The translations under genes and the position numbers were made by a program. The notes under the pieces were generated by a model. It had not been told where the DNA came from. It did not search any database and was given only the letters and a program-made list of their open reading frames with translations. A stretch of DNA of 5,290 nucleotides from Saprospiraceae bacterium. GTDB taxonomy: Bacteria; Bacteroidota; Bacteroidia; Chitinophagales; Saprospiraceae. The DNA is taken from contig JAHDBK010000301.1 in assembly GCA_020630455.1 (NCBI GenBank), positions 1-5,290 on the forward strand. The letters are read 5' to 3'. This document shows positions 1 to 5,290 of this stretch, in pieces; the stretch's first letter is position 1; each line of letters starts with the position of its first letter.

Positions 1-283
1 AGAGCACCATTTGAAGGATCGGGGTGAATGGGAAAACGAACCAGAACCATTCTGTTCTTCCGCTTCCCCTACGATGGGGGCGCCTCAAAAAGGCATAAAA
101 CAGATGCAGGTAACTTTCAAAGAAAGAAGCTCCATAAACCTCCAATGCCAAGATTTTTCGGACATGATATTTGGGCATGCTCCGACGAATCTCGTTGAGC
201 CGCTGGGGCATCTTGTCGGTGATACCAATTTTGTATCTAAAATAACCGTCGTGTAAGAGGTAGATGTATGATTTTTCAAACAT
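1..283 (-). CDS. GIY-YIG / T5orf172-like nuclease-fold protein, partial (3' end outside window)
   Basis: Reading the minus strand from the ATG at 283-281 gives 94 uninterrupted codons that run off the window start. The N-terminus has the two short beta-strand motifs of the GIY-YIG superfamily in the T5orf172/MUG113 style: YIYLLHDG (residues 6-13), then YKIGITDK (17-24). A conserved arginine follows in the first helix (R28, QRLNEIRR), then a glutamate and histidine (E56, H60 in FESYLHLF), and the late GRTEWF motif (75-80) typical of this branch. R28 and E56 are the likely catalytic residues by family analogy. Known relatives are small nuclease-fold proteins, often phage- or mobile-element-associated, whose substrate is usually unknown. 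The protein is transcribed away from the methyltransferase operon. By my count its GC is about 45%, well above the neighbouring AT-rich genes, so it may belong to a different genomic layer. The fold assignment is fairly sure; activity is not. Confidence 0.8.
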   Translation of the reverse strand, partial: MFEKSYIYLLHDGYFRYKIGITDKMPQRLNEIRRSMPKYHVRKILALEVYGASFFESYLHLFYAFLRRPHRRGSGRTEWFWFVFPFTPILQMVL

Positions 284-310
284 GGAATTAATTGCTAAAT
301 GACAAGACGT

Positions 311-368
311 AAATTTAAAACAAAAAATAATATATTTAAAATTTTTACAAATATTTTGTTTTTAAATT
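311..368. repeat. Imperfect AT-rich inverted repeat
   Basis: The arms 311-328 and 351-368 are complementary at 15 of 18 positions, around a 22-base centre (329-350). The mismatches pair 313 with 366, 316 with 363 and 326 with 353. The repeat lies just upstream of the minus-strand GIY-YIG gene. It could be a protein-binding region, a weak bidirectional terminator or a boundary remnant, but the base composition is so AT-rich that chance is a real possibility. Confidence 0.35.
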
Positions 369-416
369 GTCTTTTTTAGGATTTCACTTCAAGGTGTATT
401 CAAGTATGCTATCGTG

Positions 417-436
417 CTGCGAACTTTAGTTTGCAG
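417..436. repeat. Short hairpin, 8-bp stem with 4-base loop
   Basis: CTGCGAAC (417-424) and GTTTGCAG (429-436) form an 8-bp stem around the loop TTTA, with one G-T wobble (G421 is not the wobble; it is the third C/G-rich step of the stem, where G meets T). It is the most GC-containing structure in an AT-rich spacer. A run of T follows only after a gap (447-452), so it is not a standard intrinsic terminator. A binding site or mobile-element remnant is possible. Confidence 0.35.
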
Positions 437-467
437 ATAAGTCCCTGTTTTTTAAACAACGAAAAGG

Positions 468-602
468 ATGTTGTGCGATGAGGAAGTTGAAATAGATGTA
501 CGCAAATTGAAAAAAGAGTCAACTCAAGTTCAAGCACATTTTGTTTTTACCAAAGCTAAAAAACCAAAAGAGCTTTCACTTCCCCACTGCTACCCGAAAT
601 AG
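468..602 (+). CDS. Possible 44-residue hypothetical peptide
   Basis: ATG at 468 opens 44 codons ending at TAG 600-602. The predicted peptide is lysine- and glutamate-rich at its start (for example EEVEIDVRKLKKES) with no signal peptide, membrane segment or family that I recognise. There is no spaced ribosome binding site: the AAAAGG before the start directly abuts the ATG. It lies between the GIY-YIG gene and the broken regulator and could be a remnant of a longer gene or a chance ORF. I list it only because it is the longest open stretch in the spacer that could be read as protein. Confidence 0.15.
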   Translation: MLCDEEVEIDVRKLKKESTQVQAHFVFTKAKKPKELSLPHCYPK

Positions 603-627
603 CGAATAGAATGTATCTTTTTTCGGA

Positions 628-656
628 ACTTTTGTTTACTTTTGAAAAACAATTGT
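628..656 (+). promoter_or_regulatory. Candidate promoter and operator of the regulator/methyltransferase operon
   Basis: TACTTTTG at 637-644 exactly fits the Bacteroidota -7 consensus TAnnTTTG and would place a transcription start near 650, about 20 bases before the ATG at 669. No good -33 TTG element is seen at the expected distance. The -7 overlaps the second copy of a direct repeat ACTTTTG (628-634 and 638-644), spaced 10 bases, one helical turn. The perfect palindrome ACAATTGT (649-656) follows at the presumed start site. Such repeats are plausible binding sites for the helix-turn-helix protein encoded just downstream; that link is inference. Confidence 0.4.
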
Positions 657-668
657 AATACACGAAGT

Positions 669-885
669 ATGGCTCATTATAGGGAAGTGTTTAACGGATA
701 AATCAATAAATAAGGCAGAAGTTTCTCGGAAAACTGGAATACGGAAATCCCGACTAAGCCAACTGAGCACGAAAGAAAAGACCAATTTAAAAGCTGAAGA
801 ACTATACCTGATTTCTTAAGCAATAGATACTGACCCAAATGAGATTCTTGAAAAATTATATGGACATTTAGAGCTTAACGTTTGA
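669..885 (+). pseudogene. Broken Cro/CI-type (XRE) helix-turn-helix regulator
   Basis: The frame from 682 to 885 encodes a small helix-turn-helix domain: GKCLTDKSINKAEVSRKTG, then RKSRLSQLS as the likely recognition helix, then KAEELYLIS, a TAA stop (817-819), and AIDTDPNEILEKLYGHLELN up to TGA 883-885. The segment LIS-stop-AI matches the common LIxLAI of this family, so TAA looks like TTA (Leu) with one T-to-A change at 818. The frame has no start codon of its own. The ATG at 669 lies in another frame (MAHY...), and restoring two bases (TA) in the TATA at 677-680 would join it as MAHYIGKCL. The reconstructed protein is about 72 residues, normal for a controller-type regulator directly upstream of a methyltransferase. 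The gene ends 5 bases before the methyltransferase ATG and probably headed the operon. The helix-turn-helix homology is clear; the exact first lesion is inferred. Confidence 0.7.
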
Positions 886-890
886 TAACT

Positions 891-2123
891 ATGAGAAAAT
901 TGAATTTCATAGATTTATTCTCAGGAGCAGGAGGCTTATCCGAAGGCTTTATAAAGGCTGGCTACAATCCTGTTGCACACGTTGAAATAGATGAAAAGGC
1001 TTGTGATACTCTAGAGACGAGATTAGTCTATCACAAATTAAGCTCTGAAAATAATCTTGAGGATTACTATGATTACATTTTAGAAAAAATTTCAAGAAAA
1101 ATATTTATTGAGAAATGTGGCAATGCAGAAATATCCAATTCCGTAATTAACATTCCCATTGGAGGAAAGAACAACAAAATTATTTTTGAAAAAATAGATA
1201 GTCTAGCAACAGACAAATCTATTGACTTAATAGTTGGCGGTCCACCATGCCAAGCTTATTCGCTTGTTGGAAGGTCAAGGGATAAAAATCGAATGAAGAA
1301 TGACCCTCGAAATTTTCTTTACAAAGAATATGCAAAATTTCTAAAGAGGTACGAACCAAAGGTCTTTGTTTTTGAAAATGTGATGGGATTAATTACTGCT
1401 GAAAAAGGAAGCTATTTTAAGAATATGAAAGCCTATTTTAAACGTATTGGCTATGAACTAGATTGTACCATTCAAAAATCAGAACATTTCGGTGTATTGC
1501 AGAAAAGAAGGAGAATAATACTAATAGGATGGAAAAAAGGGATTGATTTTGAATATCCAGAATTTGAAAGAGTTAAGGAAGAGTATACAGTAAGTCAAAT
1601 TCTTTCTGATTTAAAGGTGTTGAATCCTGGAGACCAAAATAATGTTACCAAATACATTAGTCCTCGTACCGAATATCTTGAAAAATTTGAACTAAGAAAT
1701 GGTGTCGATTTTGTAACTCAGCATATTGCAAGACCTCATAATGTTCGTGATTTAAAAATTTATGAAATTGCAATAAACAAATGGCTAAATGAGTCAGAAA
1801 GACTCAAATATCCTGATTTACCAAAAGAACTTAAGACACACAAAAACGAAAAAGCTTTTGTGGATAGATTTAAGGTTGTTGATATAAATGGACTTTCTCA
1901 TACAATGGTTGCTCACATAGCCAAAGACGGTCATTATTACATTTATCCTGATAATAAACAAGTTAGGTCTATTTCAGTACGTGAGGCTGCAAGAATTCAA
2001 TCATTTCCAGATGATTATTTTTTTGAAGGCGGAAGAACTGCTGCGTTTAGACAAATTGGAAATGCAGTTCCTCCTTTGATGGCAAAAGAAATTGCTATTC
2101 AAATAAAAAAACAGCTGGAATGA
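891..2123 (+). CDS. DNA (cytosine-5) methyltransferase
   Basis: The enzyme transfers a methyl group from S-adenosylmethionine to carbon 5 of cytosine in a specific DNA site. All key C5 motifs are visible (numbering from ATG 891): motif I DLFSGAGG (8-15), motif II acidic end VEID (31-34), motif IV GGPPCQAYS with catalytic Cys120, motif VI FENV (161-164), motif VIII QKRRR (204-208), motif IX with SVREAARIQSFPDDY (362-376), and motif X QIGNAVPP (388-395). The target-recognition region is about 209-355. Cys120 lies later than in compact enzymes such as M.HhaI (Cys81), owing to an inserted lysine-rich stretch around residues 45-100. The ATG at 891 is preferred over an upstream in-frame TTG at 882 because the family start directly precedes motif I. 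The stop overlaps the next ATG (ATGA), implying translational coupling. The motifs are intact, so activity is likely; the target site cannot be read from the sequence. Confidence 0.96.
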   Translation: MRKLNFIDLFSGAGGLSEGFIKAGYNPVAHVEIDEKACDTLETRLVYHKLSSENNLEDYYDYILEKISRKIFIEKCGNAEISNSVINIPIGGKNNKIIFEKIDSLATDKSIDLIVGGPPCQAYSLVGRSRDKNRMKNDPRNFLYKEYAKFLKRYEPKVFVFENVMGLITAEKGSYFKNMKAYFKRIGYELDCTIQKSEHFGVLQKRRRIILIGWKKGIDFEYPEFERVKEEYTVSQILSDLKVLNPGDQNNVTKYISPRTEYLEKFELRNGVDFVTQHIARPHNVRDLKIYEIAINKWLNESERLKYPDLPKELKTHKNEKAFVDRFKVVDINGLSHTMVAHIAKDGHYYIYPDNKQVRSISVREAARIQSFPDDYFFEGGRTAAFRQIGNAVPPLMAKEIAIQIKKQLE

Positions 2124-4348
2124 GCGATGATTTCACTTACAAAATAAGACCGGCAGCTAGATTGATTCATACAATTGGTAGTGATTTAATTGGAGACTCA
2201 TATGCCGCACTGGTTGAACTAGTCAAAAACTCATACGATGCAGATGCTACTAAAGTAGACATCGTTTTTAAATATACCGAAATTGAAAATGAAGTGGCTT
2301 TGATAATTTCTATCAAAGATGATGGTCACGGAATGGATTTCGACACGGTAATCAATAAATGGCTTGTTCCTGCAACTAATGATAAATTAAAACGAAAGGT
2401 AAGCAAAAAAGGTACAAGAACCTTGCAAGGGAGGAAAGGTATTGGTCGTTTTGCAGCTTCTATTCTAGGTCAAGAAATGACACTTTCGACTATAGATGAA
2501 AATGGCGAAAAATCAGAGGCTGTTATTGATTGGAGAATTTTTAAAACCGATGAATTTTTAGAGAACATTGAGCTTCTCATCGAGAAGAAAGAAACCAAGG
2601 AATCTTCGGGAACAGAAATTCTAATTACCGCCAAAGATGAAAAGTATCAAGAGATAGTAATTGATGACGAAGGTAATAAGGACGTCATAGAGAAAATAGA
2701 TTCAAAATTATCTTATTGGACGGAAGCTACTATAAAACCTTTAGTAGAGGAACTACGTAAATTGATTTCGCCATTTGATGAGTCGATTGAAGAGGGGTTC
2801 AAGATAAATCTATTCTTCGAGAACTCACCATTTTCTAGAATAGATGAAAATATTACAATTGATACCTATCCCATCATTAAGTTTTATGACTATCGTATTT
2901 CTGGTACAATAACAGATGAGGGGGAAGCGAATTTATTATTTGAAAATAATGTAAATCCAGAGGCTGTCCAAACGGAGGATATTGTTAAGAATATTCCTGT
3001 TTCTGATTCTTCGGACTTTTGTGGTGAAGTAAGAATAGATTTTAGAATTTTCGACCGAGAACCAGAAGCAATAGACAATTTAATAAATAAGGGTCTAATC
3101 AATCCCGTTTCTAAGGTTCTAATGGGGAAGAATGAAGCAAGACGTGCATTGAATGAAGTGTTTGGTGTAAATATTTATAAGAACAATTTTAGAATTAGAC
3201 CATATGGTAATAGTGGTGTTGATTGGCTGAAACTTGACCATAGAAGGATTCAAAATCCGTCTATGAGAATAAGTAATAATCAAATAGTCGGCTTTGTAAC
3301 AATTCAATCTGAAGAACAATCTGGATTAATTGAAAAAAGTGCCAGAGATGGATTAAAAGAAAACAAATCTTTTTTAGGTCTTATCGATTTAGCGAGTGCA
3401 GCTATTTCGGAGATAGAACAACGAAGATTTCTTTACAGAGTGAAAAGCGATAAAAGCCGAGGAAAAACAACAAAGATTCAGGACACAATAAACAACTTAT
3501 TTAGTTTGGCCGGAGTTAAAATATCAATTGGAAAAACACTTTCAGAGTTTAAAATAGATAAGAAAGCGATTGATGAAATTGACAATATATTAACCAAAGA
3601 AGAAGCTAAAAAAGCCGAACTCAAAGAGGAAATTGAAAAAACAATAGCGATTTATCAAGGTCAAGCGACTTTAGGCAAAATTGTCAACTTCATTCTTCAC
3701 GAAGGTAGAAAACCATTACAATTCTTCAATTCAGAAACTAAAGTGATGGAACGATACTTAAAATTCTATCGAGCCACTAATGATGAAGAATATCTAGATG
3801 AGCTAACAAAAAGCATTAACGGATTTAAAATCAATAGCAAATTCATTTCTACCCTTTTTAAACGAATTTCGCCTTTAGCCAAACAGAAAAGAGAGAAAAA
3901 GTCAGACTTCTCTGTTCTTCGAGTCATTTACGAGAGTTTGGATGTTTTCAAATCAAGTATTGAAGAAGCCAATATTAGTGTTGATGTTATTGGTGATAAA
4001 AAAGTAGAAATTTTTGGATGGTCAGAAGATTTATATATCGCTTTAACAAACCTAATAGAAAATAGCATTTATTGGCTTGACATATCCAAATCAGAAGGAA
4101 AGAAAATAGTATTAGAAGTTATACAAAACAAAGACACTGTTATTATTGATTACAAAGACACTGGGCCTGGATTAACTGATATAGAAATTGAATCAGGAGC
4201 AATCTTTGAACCTGGTTATTCTAAAAAAAATGACGGCACAGGTCTTGGTCTAGCAATAGCTGGCGAAGCATCCGATAGACTAAACGGAGAACTATCAGCT
4301 AGAAAAAGTGATAACGGAGTGAACTTCCAAATAGAAATCAATAAGTAA
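2120..4348 (+). CDS. Dual-GHKL ATPase: MORC/Hsp90-like N-terminus plus histidine-kinase-like C-terminus
   Basis: This soluble 742-residue protein carries two ATP-binding modules. The N-terminal one has the N box ELVKNSYDADA (33-43, Asn37), the G1 box DDGHGM (67-72) and the glycine lid GRKGIGRFAA (104-113), as in Hsp90, MutL and MORC ATPases. A middle region follows, with NNFRIRPYG (355-363) and DWLKLDHRR (368-376), resembling the S5-fold transducer part of MORC-like proteins. A lysine/glutamate-rich helical linker (about 480-515) leads to an H-box-like segment FILHEGRKPL (524-533, His527). The second ATPase has the N box LTNLIENS (642-649), G1 DTGPGL (680-685), F box IFEPGYSKK (695-703) and G2 GTGLGLAIA (706-714). 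No membrane segment is seen, so input is probably cytoplasmic. It overlaps the methyltransferase gene by 4 bases and is followed after 2 bases by a receiver gene, its likely phosphotransfer partner. Domains are seen directly; kinase activity and the sensed signal are inferred. Confidence 0.9.
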   Translation: MSDDFTYKIRPAARLIHTIGSDLIGDSYAALVELVKNSYDADATKVDIVFKYTEIENEVALIISIKDDGHGMDFDTVINKWLVPATNDKLKRKVSKKGTRTLQGRKGIGRFAASILGQEMTLSTIDENGEKSEAVIDWRIFKTDEFLENIELLIEKKETKESSGTEILITAKDEKYQEIVIDDEGNKDVIEKIDSKLSYWTEATIKPLVEELRKLISPFDESIEEGFKINLFFENSPFSRIDENITIDTYPIIKFYDYRISGTITDEGEANLLFENNVNPEAVQTEDIVKNIPVSDSSDFCGEVRIDFRIFDREPEAIDNLINKGLINPVSKVLMGKNEARRALNEVFGVNIYKNNFRIRPYGNSGVDWLKLDHRRIQNPSMRISNNQIVGFVTIQSEEQSGLIEKSARDGLKENKSFLGLIDLASAAISEIEQRRFLYRVKSDKSRGKTTKIQDTINNLFSLAGVKISIGKTLSEFKIDKKAIDEIDNILTKEEAKKAELKEEIEKTIAIYQGQATLGKIVNFILHEGRKPLQFFNSETKVMERYLKFYRATNDEEYLDELTKSINGFKINSKFISTLFKRISPLAKQKREKKSDFSVLRVIYESLDVFKSSIEEANISVDVIGDKKVEIFGWSEDLYIALTNLIENSIYWLDISKSEGKKIVLEVIQNKDTVIIDYKDTGPGLTDIEIESGAIFEPGYSKKNDGTGLGLAIAGEASDRLNGELSARKSDNGVNFQIEINK

Positions 4349-4350
4349 CA

Positions 4351-5241
4351 ATGGAAGAACTAAAAATATTAATAGTAGAAGATGACGAGAACAAGCGTGA
4401 AGATTATTCTCGTTTTATCAAGGCTTACAATTTAGACAATCCAGATTCTAGAGTTTTACAAGAATTTGGAGTAAATAAAGAGGATGCAATTCAAAAATTG
4501 AATAATCCTGAAAATAGATTTGATGGAGCTATTGTTGACCTAGACCTAACAGGTTCAGGCGGGAATGACACATCTGGAAATGATGTTATTAAAGAGATAA
4601 AGGACAATTTACGCTTTCCAACTTTTGTTGTTACGGGAACACCACAAAATCTTGACCCTAAGCTTGACGCTAGGACTTCAATTTTTGAAGTTTATGAAAG
4701 AGATTCTGCTGATTTAGATGTCATATTTAACAAATTCAAGGCAATTAAAAATACTGGTATTCTCAACCTTTTAAATCGAAATGGCAAAATTGAAGATTTA
4801 ATACAGAACATTTTCTGGAATCATCTTTCAACATCTTTGAATAATTGGATTCTTGATAAGAAAAGAAATCCAGAGGAAAAAGAAGATTCGCTTTTGAGAT
4901 ATACCATTCTTCATATGCTTGAATACTTAGATGAAAAGAATTATCATCCAAGTGAATTTTATATAACACAGCCAATAAAAGAAAGCATTTATACTGGAGA
5001 TATAGTTGAATATGATGGGAGCCGCTATATTGTTTTAACCCCTTCTTGCGACATAGTCGTTAGGGATGATGGTACACGAAACACAAAACAAATTCTATTT
5101 TGCCGAATAATAGACCTAGCTAATGAAGTAAAAAACTTTAATTCATTGAAAAATAGTACTGGAAAGTCTAATGACAATAGAAAGCGTTTAAATCGTTATG
5201 TTGGGAACAAATCAGCTGGTAATTTCCATTTCATACCATAA
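4351..5241 (+). CDS. Response receiver protein with C-terminal TPSCDI domain, apparently frameshifted near its 3' end
   Basis: The N-terminal 130 residues form a CheY-like receiver: acidic pocket EDD (10-12), likely phosphoacceptor Asp63 in IVDLDL, and Thr95 in VVTGT. The usual lysine after strand 5 is not obvious; the matching place reads VYERDS, with Arg117 or Glu116 instead. Residues about 135-296 form a second domain of unknown function. It is helical at first (LIQNIFWNHLSTSLNNWI), then has GDIVEYDGSRYIVLT leading into PSCDIV (231-236, Cys233). It shows no known DNA-binding or nuclease motif. The ATG lies 2 bases after the kinase stop, so the pair is co-translated or co-transcribed, and the kinase-like protein is the natural phosphodonor. 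The TAA at 5239-5241 probably results from an extra A, because the adjacent frame continues plausible sequence to the window end. If the stop is real, the product has 296 residues and a shortened C-terminus. Confidence 0.85.
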   Translation: MEELKILIVEDDENKREDYSRFIKAYNLDNPDSRVLQEFGVNKEDAIQKLNNPENRFDGAIVDLDLTGSGGNDTSGNDVIKEIKDNLRFPTFVVTGTPQNLDPKLDARTSIFEVYERDSADLDVIFNKFKAIKNTGILNLLNRNGKIEDLIQNIFWNHLSTSLNNWILDKKRNPEEKEDSLLRYTILHMLEYLDEKNYHPSEFYITQPIKESIYTGDIVEYDGSRYIVLTPSCDIVVRDDGTRNTKQILFCRIIDLANEVKNFNSLKNSTGKSNDNRKRLNRYVGNKSAGNFHFIP

Positions 5242-5242
5242 C

Positions 5243-5290
5243 GAATTTGATGCAGGTTTTATCGATTTTCAAGACAAAACATCCGTACAA
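5243..5290 (+). pseudogene. Probable out-of-frame continuation of the receiver protein gene
   Basis: Removing one A from CCATAACG (5236-5243) turns the stop into TAC and opens a frame reading YEFDAGFIDFQDKTSVQ to the window edge. It follows directly on NFHFIP of the upstream frame. A tyrosine/leucine-proline turn followed by an xIDF segment is what I would expect at the end of TPSCDI-type domains, and the segment has no start codon of its own. It is only 16 codons long, so openness alone is weak support; the argument rests on residue content and continuity. It may be a real mutation or a sequencing error. Confidence 0.6.

Larger units (their letters stand above)
284..668. other. 385-base AT-rich intergenic stretch, no convincing gene
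   Basis: This stretch separates the divergent GIY-YIG gene from the broken regulator. Both strands are interrupted by frequent stops, and I see no tRNA, rRNA or CRISPR repeats. It holds the imperfect inverted repeat at 311-368, a hairpin at 417-436, a doubtful 44-codon ORF at 468-602 and a promoter-like element at 637-644. Parts may be remnants of decayed genes, but I could not recognise any protein family in the interrupted frames. Confidence 0.6.

Noticed and set aside
11..256. Plus-strand ORF of 81 codons at the window start
   Set aside because: It is antisense to the minus-strand frame with clear GIY-YIG motifs; its own translation shows no recognisable family.
85..279. Minus-strand ORF of 64 codons
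   Set aside because: It is a different minus-strand frame from the GIY-YIG gene starting at 283 and lacks any motif; a shadow.
371..378. T-rich run as an intrinsic terminator
   Set aside because: The preceding inverted repeat is almost purely AT and imperfect, with no GC stem, so terminator function is not supported.
552..576. AAAGCT / AGCTTT inverted repeat as a terminator
   Set aside because: The stem is only 6 bp with a 13-base loop and no following run of T, so chance is likely in this composition.
882..890. TTG at 882 as methyltransferase start
   Set aside because: It would add only Met-Ile-Thr before the family-typical MRKLNFIDLFSG start and would overlap the regulator stop; ATG 891 is the better start.
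2890..3319. Minus-strand ORFs at 2890-3102 and 3119-3319
   Set aside because: They lie inside the kinase gene on the opposite strand and show no domain.
4763..4975. Minus-strand ORF of 70 codons
   Set aside because: It is a shadow inside the receiver protein gene without motif support.

Overview
The window looks like an AT-rich defence or accessory locus, probably from a member of the Bacteroidota. This is inferred from three things: low GC in the main genes, the lack of clear Shine-Dalgarno sequences before the starts, and an exact match to the Bacteroidota -7 promoter pattern TAnnTTTG at 637-644. No phylogenetic marker gene is present, so the assignment is tentative.

Layout. Positions 1-283 hold the 5' part of a minus-strand gene for a small GIY-YIG/T5orf172-type nuclease-fold protein, cut by the window start. 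It is clearly richer in GC than the rest. Positions 284-668 have no convincing gene; they contain an AT-rich imperfect inverted repeat, a short hairpin, a doubtful 44-codon ORF and a likely promoter. Positions 669-885 encode a Cro/CI-type helix-turn-helix regulator that is broken by an apparent frameshift and an in-frame TAA. Five bases later starts a tightly packed plus-strand operon. It encodes a DNA cytosine-5 methyltransferase (891-2123), a 742-residue protein with two separate GHKL ATPase modules (2120-4348), and a receiver-domain protein with a C-terminal domain carrying a TPSCDI motif (4351-5241). The methyltransferase and ATPase genes overlap by 4 bases (ATGA), and the next gap is 2 bases. 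The receiver gene seems to be frameshifted near 5239, because the neighbouring frame continues plausible protein sequence to the window end.

How the genes may work together. The layout suggests a methylation-linked conflict system. The methyltransferase would mark self DNA. The ATPase protein joins a MORC/Hsp90-like N-terminal half (as in GHKL ATPases known from some restriction-modification loci) to a histidine-kinase-like C-terminal half, and could sense DNA state or invasion and pass a phosphoryl signal to the receiver protein. No recognisable restriction endonuclease lies in the window; an effector may be downstream or may be the receiver protein's C-terminal domain. This functional model is inference. 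The domain and motif assignments are read from the sequence.

The lesions in the regulator and the receiver gene mean that either this copy is decaying or the sequence contains errors.
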